Positions 42,360 through 51,123 of a DNA stretch of 64,000 nt are shown piece by piece; the stretch's first letter is position 1, and each line of letters starts with the position of its first letter. The notes under the pieces were generated by a model. That model did no database searches. It was not told the origin of the DNA and worked only from the letters and a program-made list of their open reading frames with translations. A program made the position numbers and the translations under genes. This DNA comes from Pseudomonas frederiksbergensis (GTDB taxonomy: Bacteria; Pseudomonadota; Gammaproteobacteria; Pseudomonadales; Pseudomonadaceae): NCBI RefSeq assembly GCF_003732275.1, contig NZ_MOBM01000006.1:186001-250000 (forward strand). Direction: 5' to 3'.

Positions 42360-43658
42360 ATGACCACAGCGCCCTCGAGCATCGCGCAGCCCAACCAATC
42401 CGCACGTCCGCTGACCCGCAACGACTATAAGACGTTATCGCTGTCTGCCTTGGGCGGCGCGCTGGAGTTTTACGACTTCATCATCTTTGTGTTCTTTGCC
42501 ACGGTGGTCGGCAAACTGTTCTTCCCCGCCGACATGCCCGAGTGGCTGCGCCTGATGCAGACGTTCGGCATCTTCGCCGCCGGCTATCTGGCGCGGCCGC
42601 TGGGCGGCATCGTCATGGCGCACTTCGGTGATCTGCTAGGGCGCAAGAAGATGTTCACCTTGAGCATTTTCATGATGGCCGTGCCGACCCTGATCATGGG
42701 CCTGCTGCCGACTTATGCGCAGATAGGTATGTGGGCGCCGATCCTGTTGCTGCTGATGCGGGTGATCCAGGGCGCGGCGATTGGCGGTGAAGTGCCTGGG
42801 GCTTGGGTATTCGTTTCCGAACACGTGCCGCAGCGGCACATCGGTTATGCCTGCGGCACGCTGACCTGCGGTCTGACCGCCGGTATTCTTTTGGGCTCAT
42901 TGGTCGCCACAGCGATCAACAGCATTTACACACCGGTTGAGGTTTCGGATTACGCCTGGCGGATCCCGTTCCTGCTGGGCGGCGTGTTTGGCCTGTTCTC
43001 GGTCTACCTGCGCCGCTGGCTTCACGAAACTCCGGTGTTCGCCGAGTTGCAATTGCGCAAGGCCCTGGCCGAGGAAGTGCCGCTGCGTGCCGTGTTACGT
43101 GACCATCGCGGTGCGATTCTGATTTCCATGCTGCTGACCTGGCTGCTGTCCGCCGGCATCATCGTGGTCATCCTCATGACCCCGACCGTGCTGCAGACCG
43201 TCTACCACTTCGCGCCGACTACCGCGTTGCAGGCCAACAGCCTGGCCATCGTGTTCCTGAGCCTGGGCTGTGTGGCCTCCGGTGCATTGGCTGACCGCTT
43301 CGGCGCCGGCCGGGTGTTCGTGTTCGGTAGTGCCGCGCTGCTGATCAGTTCGTGGACGTTCTATCACAGCCTGTTCAACCATCCCGACTGGCTGTTCCCG
43401 ATGTATGCCCTGACCGGTCTGCTGGTCGGGACCATTGGTGCGGTGCCGTACGTGATGGTCAAAGCCTTCCCGGCGGTAGTGCGTTTTAGCGGGTTGTCGT
43501 TTTCCTACAACCTGGCTTACGCGATTTTCGGTGGCCTGACGCCGATGGTGGTGACGTTGCTGCTGAAGGAAAGCCCGATGGGGCCTGCCTATTATGTGGC
43601 GATCATTTGTGGTGTCGGGATTCTGGTGGGGGCGTATCTCTGGAAGAAGGGGCGATAG
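42360..43658 (+). CDS. MFS transporter, metabolite:H+ symporter (MHS) type
   Basis: 432 residues, twelve predicted membrane helices. MHS features: LGGALEFYDFIIFVFFATVV in helix 1, FGIFAAGYLARPLGGIVMAH and the loop 2-3 signature GDLLGRKKMF, and RVIQGAAIGGEVPGAWVFVS in helix 4. Inner-membrane proton symport of an organic acid or osmolyte; substrate not readable. Start at 42360 with AGAGAAG upstream and the conserved hydrophilic N-terminus. Confidence 0.88.
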   Translation: MTTAPSSIAQPNQSARPLTRNDYKTLSLSALGGALEFYDFIIFVFFATVVGKLFFPADMPEWLRLMQTFGIFAAGYLARPLGGIVMAHFGDLLGRKKMFTLSIFMMAVPTLIMGLLPTYAQIGMWAPILLLLMRVIQGAAIGGEVPGAWVFVSEHVPQRHIGYACGTLTCGLTAGILLGSLVATAINSIYTPVEVSDYAWRIPFLLGGVFGLFSVYLRRWLHETPVFAELQLRKALAEEVPLRAVLRDHRGAILISMLLTWLLSAGIIVVILMTPTVLQTVYHFAPTTALQANSLAIVFLSLGCVASGALADRFGAGRVFVFGSAALLISSWTFYHSLFNHPDWLFPMYALTGLLVGTIGAVPYVMVKAFPAVVRFSGLSFSYNLAYAIFGGLTPMVVTLLLKESPMGPAYYVAIICGVGILVGAYLWKKGR

Positions 43659-43688
43659 GCCGACGCTTTCATCGACTGCACTGGCCCC

Positions 43689-43762
43689 ATCGCGAGCAGG
43701 CTCGCTCCCACATTGGTTCTGTGCTCACCGCAGATCCCCTGTGGGAGCGAGCCTGCTCGCGA
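43689..43762. repeat. REP pair, family A
   Basis: Inverted cores at 43689-43712 and 43740-43762 between the MFS gene and pstS. Confidence 0.9.
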
Positions 43763-43802
43763 TGAAGGCGACGCGAATCATCTTGTAAAACCAAATGCTG
43801 GC

Positions 43803-43820
43803 CTTTCATCCAATTGTCAT
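43803..43820 (+). promoter_or_regulatory. Pho box upstream of pstS
   Basis: CTTTCATCCAATTGTCAT: two 7-base half-sites (CTTTCAT, TTGTCAT) separated by four bases, close to the PhoB consensus CTGTCATNNNNCTGTCAT. It lies 76 bases before the pstS start. Confidence 0.8.
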
Positions 43821-43896
43821 ATTTCAGCCATAGAGTGTTCACACGGCCTGCTGATACTTGGCCCCGACTAACACACCTATCTGCTAGGAGTAAGGC

Positions 43897-44895
43897 ATGA
43901 AACTGAAGCGTTTGATGGCGGCAATGACTTTTGTCGCTGCTGGCGTTGCGACTGCCAACGCGGTTGCCGCTGTTGACCCGTCGATCCCGAGCTACACCAA
44001 GACCACTGGTGTGTCGGGCAACCTGTCCAGCGTCGGCTCCGATACCCTGGCCAACCTCATGACCCTGTGGGCTGAGAACTACAAAAAAGAATACCCGAAC
44101 GTAAACATCCAGATTCAGGCCGCTGGCTCCGCCACTGCGCCACCTGCGCTGACTGAAGGCACCTCTAACCTGGGCCCGATGAGCCGCAAGATGAAGGACA
44201 CCGAACTGGCTGCCTTCGAGCAGAAGTACGGCTACAAGCCAACCGCTATCCCGGTTGCCGTGGACGCCCTGGCTGTCTTCGTACACAAAGACAACCCGAT
44301 CCAGCACCTGACCATGGAACAAGTCGACGCGATCTTCTCCTCGACTCGTCTGTGCGGCGCCAAAGCTGACGTGAAAACCTGGGGCGACCTGGGTGTGACC
44401 GGCGACCTGGCCAACAAGCCAGTGCAGCTGTTCGGTCGTAACTCGGTATCCGGCACTTATGGCTACTTCAAAGAAGAAGCCCTGTGCAAAGGCGACTACA
44501 AGCCAAACGTGAACGAACAACCAGGCTCGGCTTCGGTCGTGCAGTCGATCAGCTCCTCGCTGAACGGTGTTGGTTACTCGGGCATCGGCTACAAGACCGC
44601 CAGCGTGAAAACCGTGGCCCTGGCCAAGAAAGGCACCACTGAGTTCATCGAAGATACTGAAGAGAACGCCCTGAACGGCAAGTATCCGCTGTCGCGTTTC
44701 CTCTACGTATACGTCAACAAGGCCCCGAACAAGCCTCTGGCCCCGCTGGAAGCCGAGTTCGTGAAACTGATTCTGTCCAAGCAGGGTCAGGAAGTGGTTG
44801 TGAAAGACGGCTACATCCCACTGCCTGCCAAGGTTGCTGCAAAAGCACTGGCTGACCTGGGTCTGCAAGAAGGCAATAACGTCGTAAAAAAGTAA
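43897..44895 (+). CDS. pstS: Phosphate ABC transporter substrate-binding protein PstS
   Basis: 332 residues with a signal peptide ([25 protein letters not shown]). Periplasmic binding of inorganic phosphate. Phosphate-contact segments: [20 protein letters not shown] (about 47-66), [14 protein letters not shown] and [18 protein letters not shown] (about 189-206). Two cysteines in the mature protein (about 152 and 206) may form a disulfide. Preceded by a Pho box. Followed by a hairpin and a long inverted repeat that may limit read-through into pstC and explain higher PstS levels. Confidence 0.94.
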   Translation: MKLKRLMAAMTFVAAGVATANAVAAVDPSIPSYTKTTGVSGNLSSVGSDTLANLMTLWAENYKKEYPNVNIQIQAAGSATAPPALTEGTSNLGPMSRKMKDTELAAFEQKYGYKPTAIPVAVDALAVFVHKDNPIQHLTMEQVDAIFSSTRLCGAKADVKTWGDLGVTGDLANKPVQLFGRNSVSGTYGYFKEEALCKGDYKPNVNEQPGSASVVQSISSSLNGVGYSGIGYKTASVKTVALAKKGTTEFIEDTEENALNGKYPLSRFLYVYVNKAPNKPLAPLEAEFVKLILSKQGQEVVVKDGYIPLPAKVAAKALADLGLQEGNNVVKK

Positions 44896-44901
44896 AACCC
44901 T

Positions 44902-44925
44902 AGGTCCGGGCTGAACCCCGGACCT
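44902..44925 (+). terminator. Hairpin after pstS, no T-tract
   Basis: AGGTCCGGG / CCCGGACCT around a 6-base loop, 6 bases after the pstS stop. Likely a partial terminator or 3'-end stabiliser between pstS and pstC. Confidence 0.6.
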
Positions 44926-44935
44926 GTAGGAGCGT

Positions 44936-45034
44936 GTAGGAGCTGTCGAGTGAAACGAGGCTGCGATCTTTTGATCTGGCTTTTTAACTGCAAGGTCAAA
45001 AGATCGCAGCCTCGTTTCACTCGACAGCTCCTAC
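44936..45034. repeat. Long REP-type inverted repeat, family B variant
   Basis: Arms of about 40 bases (44936-44976 and 44995-45034) with ends GTAGGAGCTGTCGAGTGAAA and core CGAGGCTGCGATCTTTTGAT, nearly perfectly complementary. The arms differ from the other family-B copies by the GTCGAGTGAAACGAGG insert. Confidence 0.88.
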
Positions 45035-45107
45035 GCAGCTCCTGCAACCCCCAAATTTCCGATCCACTGCCAGTTCCCACCGGCGGCGGATTTGTTGCGT
45101 CACTGCA

Positions 45108-45125
45108 TTGTCATCTTTCTGTCAT
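45108..45125 (+). promoter_or_regulatory. Pho box upstream of pstC
   Basis: TTGTCATCTTTCTGTCAT matches the PhoB consensus in 13 of 14 fixed positions. It lies 22 bases before the pstC ATG, so pstCAB-phoU probably has its own phosphate-regulated promoter in addition to pstS read-through. Confidence 0.82.
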
Positions 45126-45147
45126 ACAGGATCGCTAGGGTGTGCGC

Positions 45148-47430
45148 ATGAATGATCTGGCCAACTCCACCATGACTACAAATCCCCCCAAGCGAATTGA
45201 CTTCAATACGCCTGAGCTGCAACGCAAGCGCCGTATTCGTGCGCTGAAAGATCGCCTGACCCGCTGGTACGTCCTTGTCGGCGGCCTTGCCGTTCTTGGC
45301 GCGATCACCCTGATCTTTTTCTTCCTCGGTTATGTCGTCGCGCCCCTGTTCCAGGGTGCCGACTTGACCGCCAAAGACGCCATCACGCCCGCCTGGATGC
45401 AAGACGCCGGCAGGCCGCTGATGATCTCCCTCGAAGAGCAGAACCAGGTCGCCATGCGGGTTTCCGACAAGGGCCAGGCACTGTTCTTTGATATCGACAC
45501 TGGCGTCGAACTGCGCCGCGTCGACCTGCCGATCCCGGCCGGCACCAGCGTGACCTCCATTGGTGAAGATCAGCCCGGCCACCCATTGGTGGTGGTGGGT
45601 TTGTCCAATGGCCAGGCGCTGGTGTTCCGTCACACCTATAAAGTCAGCTACCCGGAAGGCAAGAAAACCATCTCGCCGGCCATCGAGTACCCGTACGGCG
45701 AAACGCCGGTCGCGCTGAACGAGGCGGGCGGAGCTCTGGAGCACGTCAGCCTCAACGCTACCGAATCGACCCTGCTGCTGGCCGGTTCCACCGGTGCGCA
45801 ACTGCATGTCATGTCGCTGACCAGCGAAGAAAACATGATGACCGGCGAAGTCACCAACGAGCAGAAGCGTATCGAACTGCCGCAAATGACCGAACCGGTG
45901 AAGAACATCTTCGTCGACCCGCGTCAGCAGTGGTTGTACGTGGTCAATGGCCGCGCTCAGGCCGACGTTTTCAGCCTGCGCGACAAGAGCCTCAACGGGC
46001 GCTACAAGTTGCTTGAAGATGGCAATGCCGAAGTGACCGCCAGCACTCAATTGCTGGGCGGCATCTCGCTGATTGTCGGCAACTCCAAAGGTGGTCTCGC
46101 CCAGTGGTTCATGGCCCGCGACCCGGATGGCGAGCTGCGTCTGAAGCAGATTCGTACCTTCCAGATGGGCACTGCGCCGATCGTTGAAATCACCGCCGAA
46201 GAACGTCGCAAAGGCTTCGTTGCCCTCGACGCGTCCGGCAAACTCGGCGTGTTCCACAGCACCGCTCACCGCACTTTGCTGGTGGACCAGGTGGTCGATG
46301 GCCAAGGTCTGTTCGGTCTGTCGCCGCGGGCCAACCGCGTGATCGTGGAGCAGGGCGGCAAGCTGCAACCGTTGCTGCTCGACAACCCGCACCCGGAAGT
46401 CTCGTGGAGCGCGTTGTGGAGCAAGGTCTGGTACGAGAACTACGACGAGCCTAAATACGTCTGGCAATCGACCGCGGCCAACACCGATTTCGAACCCAAG
46501 CTGAGCCTCTCGCCGCTGACCTTCGGTACGCTGAAAGCTGCGTTTTACGCGATGCTGTTGGCCGCGCCACTGGCCGTGGCCGCGGCGATCTACACCGCGT
46601 ACTTCATGGCTCCGGGCATGCGCCGCAAGGTCAAACCAGTGATCGAGCTGATGGAAGCGATGCCGACGGTGATCCTCGGCTTCTTCGCCGGCCTGTTCCT
46701 GGCGCCGTATGTGGAAGGGCATTTGCCCGGCATCTTCAGCCTGCTGATGCTCCTGCCGATCGGCATTCTGGTGGCGGGTTTCGTCTTCAGTCGCCTGCCT
46801 GAGTCCATCCGCCTGAAAGTGCCGGACGGCTGGGAAAGCGCGATCCTGATCCCGGTGATTCTGTTTGTGGGCTGGTTGTCGCTGTACATGAGCCCGTACA
46901 TGGAAACCTGGTTCTTCGGCGGGGACATGCGCATGTGGATCTCCCACGACCTGGGGATCACCTACGACCAGCGCAACGCTCTGGTGGTCGGTCTGGCCAT
47001 GGGCTTCGCGGTCATTCCGAACATCTACTCCATCGCCGAAGACGCCGTGTTCAGCGTGCCTCGTGGCCTGACCCTGGGCTCCCTGGCCCTCGGTGCCACG
47101 CCGTGGCAGACCATGACGCGTGTGGTGATCCTCACCGCCAGCCCGGGCATTTTCTCGGCGCTGATGATCGGCATGGGCCGTGCGGTCGGTGAAACCATGA
47201 TCGTGCTGATGGCCACCGGTAACACCCCGGTCATGGAAATGAACCTGTTCGAAGGCCTGCGCACCCTGGCGGCCAACGTTGCGGTGGAAATGCCCGAATC
47301 GGAAGTTGGCGGCAGCCACTACCGCGTGCTGTTCCTCTCGGCGCTGGTGCTGCTGTTGTTCACCTTCATCATGAACACCCTCGCGGAACTGATTCGTCAG
47401 CGTCTGCGCAAGAAATACTCGTCGCTTTAA
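45148..47430 (+). CDS. pstC: Phosphate ABC transporter permease PstC, long form
   Basis: 760 residues, more than twice the E. coli PstC (319). One membrane helix near the N-terminus (about 40-68), then a periplasmic domain of roughly 360 residues (about 75-440) with repeated strand-rich segments such as GHPLVVVGLSNGQALVFRHT and DPRQQWLYVVNGRAQADVFS that suggest a beta-propeller, then the permease core (about 450-755) with the EAA-like loop SLALGATPWQTMTRVVILTA. ATG 45148 is chosen over GTG 45142 because AGGG is seven bases ahead. The long form is usual in Pseudomonas. Confidence 0.92.
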   Translation: MNDLANSTMTTNPPKRIDFNTPELQRKRRIRALKDRLTRWYVLVGGLAVLGAITLIFFFLGYVVAPLFQGADLTAKDAITPAWMQDAGRPLMISLEEQNQVAMRVSDKGQALFFDIDTGVELRRVDLPIPAGTSVTSIGEDQPGHPLVVVGLSNGQALVFRHTYKVSYPEGKKTISPAIEYPYGETPVALNEAGGALEHVSLNATESTLLLAGSTGAQLHVMSLTSEENMMTGEVTNEQKRIELPQMTEPVKNIFVDPRQQWLYVVNGRAQADVFSLRDKSLNGRYKLLEDGNAEVTASTQLLGGISLIVGNSKGGLAQWFMARDPDGELRLKQIRTFQMGTAPIVEITAEERRKGFVALDASGKLGVFHSTAHRTLLVDQVVDGQGLFGLSPRANRVIVEQGGKLQPLLLDNPHPEVSWSALWSKVWYENYDEPKYVWQSTAANTDFEPKLSLSPLTFGTLKAAFYAMLLAAPLAVAAAIYTAYFMAPGMRRKVKPVIELMEAMPTVILGFFAGLFLAPYVEGHLPGIFSLLMLLPIGILVAGFVFSRLPESIRLKVPDGWESAILIPVILFVGWLSLYMSPYMETWFFGGDMRMWISHDLGITYDQRNALVVGLAMGFAVIPNIYSIAEDAVFSVPRGLTLGSLALGATPWQTMTRVVILTASPGIFSALMIGMGRAVGETMIVLMATGNTPVMEMNLFEGLRTLAANVAVEMPESEVGGSHYRVLFLSALVLLLFTFIMNTLAELIRQRLRKKYSSL

Positions 47431-47445
47431 GAAAGGTAGAAGTCT

Positions 47446-49116
47446 GTGAAACAGAACTCCCTGAATGGATGGTTCAAGAGCGGCGCCCCCGGCGTCTGGA
47501 TCAGCGGCGGTGCGGTGTCCATTGCGGTCATCATGACCATTGGCCTGCTGGCGGTGATTGCCGTGCGCGGTCTGGGTCACTTCTGGCCGGCGGACCTGAT
47601 CCACGCCAGTTACGACGTGCCGGGCCAAGCCAATCACCTCGTCATCGGCGAAGTGGTGCAGAAGGAAGAAGTGCCACGCGAGCGCCTGAAAAGCGCTGGC
47701 CTGCCGGTGCCCGATCAGGGCCCGGAGTTCATGACCCGCGAGCTGATCAAGGTCGGCAACCGTGATCTGAACGGCACCGACTTCACCTGGATTGTCGGCG
47801 AGTGGCTGACCAACCAGAAAACCCCGCCTGAACTGATGACCATCGAGCGTCGTGAGTGGGGCAATTTCTACGGCTACCTGGTCAACGTTAAACAGGACGG
47901 CAAAGTCATCGCTGAAGGCGAGGCCGCATGGCCTGAGTTGCAGGCCCGTGTCGATCGCGTCAACCAGCTCGCCGCACAGCTCAAGAGCCTGGAAAAGACC
48001 GACATCGGCGCAATCAACGCAGGTCTGGAACGTGTGCGTCTGCACGGTCGAAAACTGGAACTGGCCGGCCATCTCGACGCTGCCGCACAAGCGGACCTGG
48101 AGTCCGAGCGCGCCGAGTTGAATGCCCGCTATCAGGAAATCGAAGCGCGCCTGAATGATCTGCACGCGCAGTTCAACCGCGACAGCCTGACCGCTCGCGA
48201 CGCCAACGGTAAAGAGGTCGAAATCGGCATCGGTAAAGTGGTTCACGCCTACCAGCCGAACGCCATGAGCACCTTCACCAAGATCGGCTTTTACTTCAGC
48301 AAGGTCTGGGAATTCCTCAGTGATGACCCGCGTGAAGCCAACACCGAAGGCGGGATTTTCCCGGCGATTTTCGGCACCGTGATGATGACTCTGATCATGG
48401 CGATGATCGTGACGCCGTTCGGTGTGCTGGCAGCGGTTTACCTGCGTGAATATGCACGTCAGGGGCCAATGACCCGACTGATCCGCATCGCGGTGAACAA
48501 CCTGGCGGGTGTTCCGGCGATCGTTTACGGCGTGTTTGGTCTGGGTTTCTTCGTCTACGTGCTCGGTGGTTCGGTCGACCGGTTGTTCTTCCCTGAAGCA
48601 CTGCCGGCGCCGACCTTTGGTACACCGGGCCTGCTCTGGGCCTCGTTGACCCTGGCGCTGCTGGCGGTGCCGGTGGTGATCGTGGCCACCGAAGAAGGCC
48701 TGGCGCGGATTCCTCGCACCGTTCGCGAAGGCTCGCTGGCCCTCGGTGCAACCAAGGCGGAAACCTTGTGGAAGATCGTGCTGCCGATGGCCAGCCCGGC
48801 GATGATGACCGGCATGATCCTCGCCGTGGCCCGTGCCGCCGGTGAAGTGGCGCCGCTGATGCTGGTGGGTGTGGTGAAACTGGCGCCGTCGCTGCCGCTG
48901 GATGGCAACTACCCGTACTTGCACCTGGACCAGAAGATCATGCACTTGGGCTTCCATATTTATGACGTCGGCTTCCAGAGCCCGAACGTCGAAGCCGCGC
49001 GGCCGCTGGTGTACGCCACGGCGCTGCTGCTGGTACTGGTGATCGCGACATTGAACCTGTCGGCCGTTTATATCCGTAACCATCTGCGCGAGAAATACAA
49101 AGCGCTGGATAGCTGA
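47446..49116 (+). CDS. pstA: Phosphate ABC transporter permease PstA, long form
   Basis: 556 residues against 296 in E. coli. Membrane helix at about 18-42, an extra periplasmic region (about 45-285) that includes a heptad-like coiled coil (LQARVDRVNQLAAQLKSLEK to about 240), then the permease core (about 300-550) with LGATKAETLWKIVLPMASPA, the EAA loop that contacts PstB. GTG start at 47446, 15 bases after pstC. The coiled coil could pair with the PstC propeller-like domain; that is inference. Confidence 0.92.
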   Translation: MKQNSLNGWFKSGAPGVWISGGAVSIAVIMTIGLLAVIAVRGLGHFWPADLIHASYDVPGQANHLVIGEVVQKEEVPRERLKSAGLPVPDQGPEFMTRELIKVGNRDLNGTDFTWIVGEWLTNQKTPPELMTIERREWGNFYGYLVNVKQDGKVIAEGEAAWPELQARVDRVNQLAAQLKSLEKTDIGAINAGLERVRLHGRKLELAGHLDAAAQADLESERAELNARYQEIEARLNDLHAQFNRDSLTARDANGKEVEIGIGKVVHAYQPNAMSTFTKIGFYFSKVWEFLSDDPREANTEGGIFPAIFGTVMMTLIMAMIVTPFGVLAAVYLREYARQGPMTRLIRIAVNNLAGVPAIVYGVFGLGFFVYVLGGSVDRLFFPEALPAPTFGTPGLLWASLTLALLAVPVVIVATEEGLARIPRTVREGSLALGATKAETLWKIVLPMASPAMMTGMILAVARAAGEVAPLMLVGVVKLAPSLPLDGNYPYLHLDQKIMHLGFHIYDVGFQSPNVEAARPLVYATALLLVLVIATLNLSAVYIRNHLREKYKALDS

Positions 49117-49138
49117 TTTGAAGCAGCACTGATTTCTA

Positions 49139-49225
49139 TGTGGGAGCGAGCCTGCTCGCGATGGCATCACCGCGGTTTCAGAGTTAAACCGCGTCGCCTG
49201 AATCGCGAGCAGGCTCGCTCCCACA
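49139..49225. repeat. REP pair, family A, inside the pst operon
   Basis: Inverted cores at 49139-49161 and 49202-49225 between pstA and pstB, where it can form a stable hairpin in the operon mRNA. Confidence 0.9.
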
Positions 49226-49261
49226 AAACCGAACCGAATTTGTTAGCACAGGGAGCCTCCC

Positions 49262-50095
49262 ATGCAGCACGAAGCACACACTCACGGCATCAACATGTCG
49301 GCCCTGGGCCGCGACAAACAGAGCCTGAGCCTCGAGCAGGAAACCGTGGCCATCGAAGTGCCGGGCCTGAGCCTGTTCTACGGCGACAAACAAGCGCTGT
49401 TCGACGTCAGCATGAACATCCCGAAACAGCGCGTGACTGCCTTCATCGGCCCGTCCGGCTGCGGCAAATCCACGCTGCTGCGCACCTTCAACCGCATGAA
49501 CGACCTGGTGGACGGCTGCCGCGTCGAAGGCGCAATCAACCTCTATGGCAACAATATCTACCGCAAGGGCGAGGACGTGGCCGAGCTGCGTCGCCGGGTC
49601 GGCATGGTGTTCCAGAAGCCCAACCCGTTTCCGAAAACCATCTACGAAAACGTGGTTTACGGTTTGCGCATCCAGGGCATCAACAAGAAACGCATTCTTG
49701 ACGAAGCCGTCGAGTGGGCGTTGAAAGGCGCGGCGCTGTGGGATGAGGTCAAAGACCGTCTGCACGAGTCGGCGCTCGGCCTGTCTGGTGGTCAGCAGCA
49801 ACGTCTGGTGATTGCTCGCACCATCGCCGTGGAGCCGGAAGTGCTGCTGCTCGATGAACCGTGCTCGGCACTCGACCCGATCTCGACGCTGAAAGTCGAA
49901 GAGCTGATCTACGAACTGAAATCCAAGTTCACCATTGTTATCGTGACCCACAACATGCAACAGGCCGCGCGGGTTTCCGACTACACGGCGTTCATGTACA
50001 TGGGCAAACTGGTGGAATTCGGCGACACCGATACCCTGTTCACCAATCCGGCGAAGAAGCAGACCGAAGACTACATTACCGGTCGTTACGGCTAG
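49262..50095 (+). CDS. pstB: Phosphate ABC transporter ATPase PstB
   Basis: 277 residues. Powers PstCA. Walker [10 protein letters not shown] (63-71), Q-loop in [14 protein letters not shown], signature [14 protein letters not shown] (about 179-192), Walker [14 protein letters not shown] (about 199-211) and the switch histidine in [15 protein letters not shown] 35-residue hydrophilic N-terminal extension precedes the ABC domain. Confidence 0.96.
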   Translation: MQHEAHTHGINMSALGRDKQSLSLEQETVAIEVPGLSLFYGDKQALFDVSMNIPKQRVTAFIGPSGCGKSTLLRTFNRMNDLVDGCRVEGAINLYGNNIYRKGEDVAELRRRVGMVFQKPNPFPKTIYENVVYGLRIQGINKKRILDEAVEWALKGAALWDEVKDRLHESALGLSGGQQQRLVIARTIAVEPEVLLLDEPCSALDPISTLKVEELIYELKSKFTIVIVTHNMQQAARVSDYTAFMYMGKLVEFGDTDTLFTNPAKKQTEDYITGRYG

Positions 50096-50166
50096 GAAGC
50101 TGTGGTTGCTCACTGAACTGACGCTGCGGTCCACCGCACTTTACCGGACGCTCCAAGGACGCCAAC

Positions 50167-50928
50167 ATGATTAGTAAAGAAGGCCTTACCCATCACATCT
50201 CCCAGCAGTTCAACGCTGAGCTCGAGGAAGTGCGCAGCCACCTCCTGGCCATGGGCGGGCTGGTCGAGAAGCAGGTCAACGACGCGGTCACCGCGCTGAT
50301 CGAGGCCGACTCCGGCCTGGCCCAGCAAGTGCGCGAGATCGATGACCAGATCAACCAGATGGAACGCAACATCGACGAAGAATGCCTGCGCATTCTGGCC
50401 CGTCGTCAGCCGGCGGCATCGGACTTGCGTCTGATCATCAGCATCTCCAAGTCGGTGATCGATCTGGAGCGCATCGGCGACGAAGCCACCAAGATCGCCC
50501 GTCGTGCCATTCAGTTGTGCGAAGAAGGCGAAGCCCCACGGGGTTACGTCGAGGTTCGCCACATTGGCGACCAGGTCCGCAACATGGTGCGTGACGCGCT
50601 GGACGCCTTTGCCCGCTTCGACGCCGACCTGGCGTTGTCGGTGGCGCAGTACGACAAAATCATCGACCGCGAATACAAGACCGCACTGCGTGAACTTGCC
50701 ACCTACATGATGGAAGACCCGCGCTCTATCTCGCGGGTCTTGAGCATTATCTGGGTGCTGCGCTCGCTGGAGCGGATCGGCGACCACGCGCGCAACATCT
50801 CGGAACTGGTGATTTACCTGGTGCGTGGCACCGACGTGCGTCACCTGGGCCTCAAGCGCATGAAAGAAGAAGTTGAAGGCACAAGTGCTGAAACCGCTAA
50901 TGTTCCGGGCAAAGCTGACGATAAGTAA
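50167..50928 (+). CDS. phoU: Phosphate-signalling regulator PhoU
   Basis: 253 residues, two tandem three-helix PhoU repeats (about 15-110 and 120-215). Each repeat carries the acidic metal-binding pattern, for example DLERIGDEATKIARRA and SLERIGDHARNISELVIYLV. Cytoplasmic link between the Pst transporter and PhoR that keeps the Pho regulon off when phosphate is plentiful. Last gene of the pst operon; a strong terminator follows. Confidence 0.95.
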   Translation: MISKEGLTHHISQQFNAELEEVRSHLLAMGGLVEKQVNDAVTALIEADSGLAQQVREIDDQINQMERNIDEECLRILARRQPAASDLRLIISISKSVIDLERIGDEATKIARRAIQLCEEGEAPRGYVEVRHIGDQVRNMVRDALDAFARFDADLALSVAQYDKIIDREYKTALRELATYMMEDPRSISRVLSIIWVLRSLERIGDHARNISELVIYLVRGTDVRHLGLKRMKEEVEGTSAETANVPGKADDK

Positions 50929-50943
50929 GATTGCCCAAGAAAA

Positions 50944-50975
50944 GCGCCCGGCCCTTTGGCCGGGCGTTTTTGTTT
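50944..50975 (+). terminator. Rho-independent terminator of the pst-phoU operon
   Basis: GCGCCCGGCC / GGCCGGGCG around CTTT followed by TTTTTG, 15 bases after the phoU stop. Confidence 0.92.
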
Positions 50976-51123
50976 GCGTGAGGCTCTCGAATTGAAAAGC
51001 CGAATTGAAAAACCGAATAGAAAAGCAGCACCCGCGAACGAAAAGTCCCGGCGTGACTGAAGAGTTTTGGCAAAGTGCCATCAGCCAGCGTTATGCTTGC
51101 CGGGATTTTTAAAGGGGTGTTGG

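Noticed and set aside
45100..49224. Uninterrupted reading frame of more than 1,300 codons on the minus strand opposite pstC and pstA
   Set aside because: It mirrors the codon structure of the high-GC pst genes, has a His/Gln/Arg-rich low-information composition, and crosses REP repeats. The plus-strand genes are unmistakable. Similar shadows lie opposite uvrD, pycAB, aspA, the symporter and the EAL gene.
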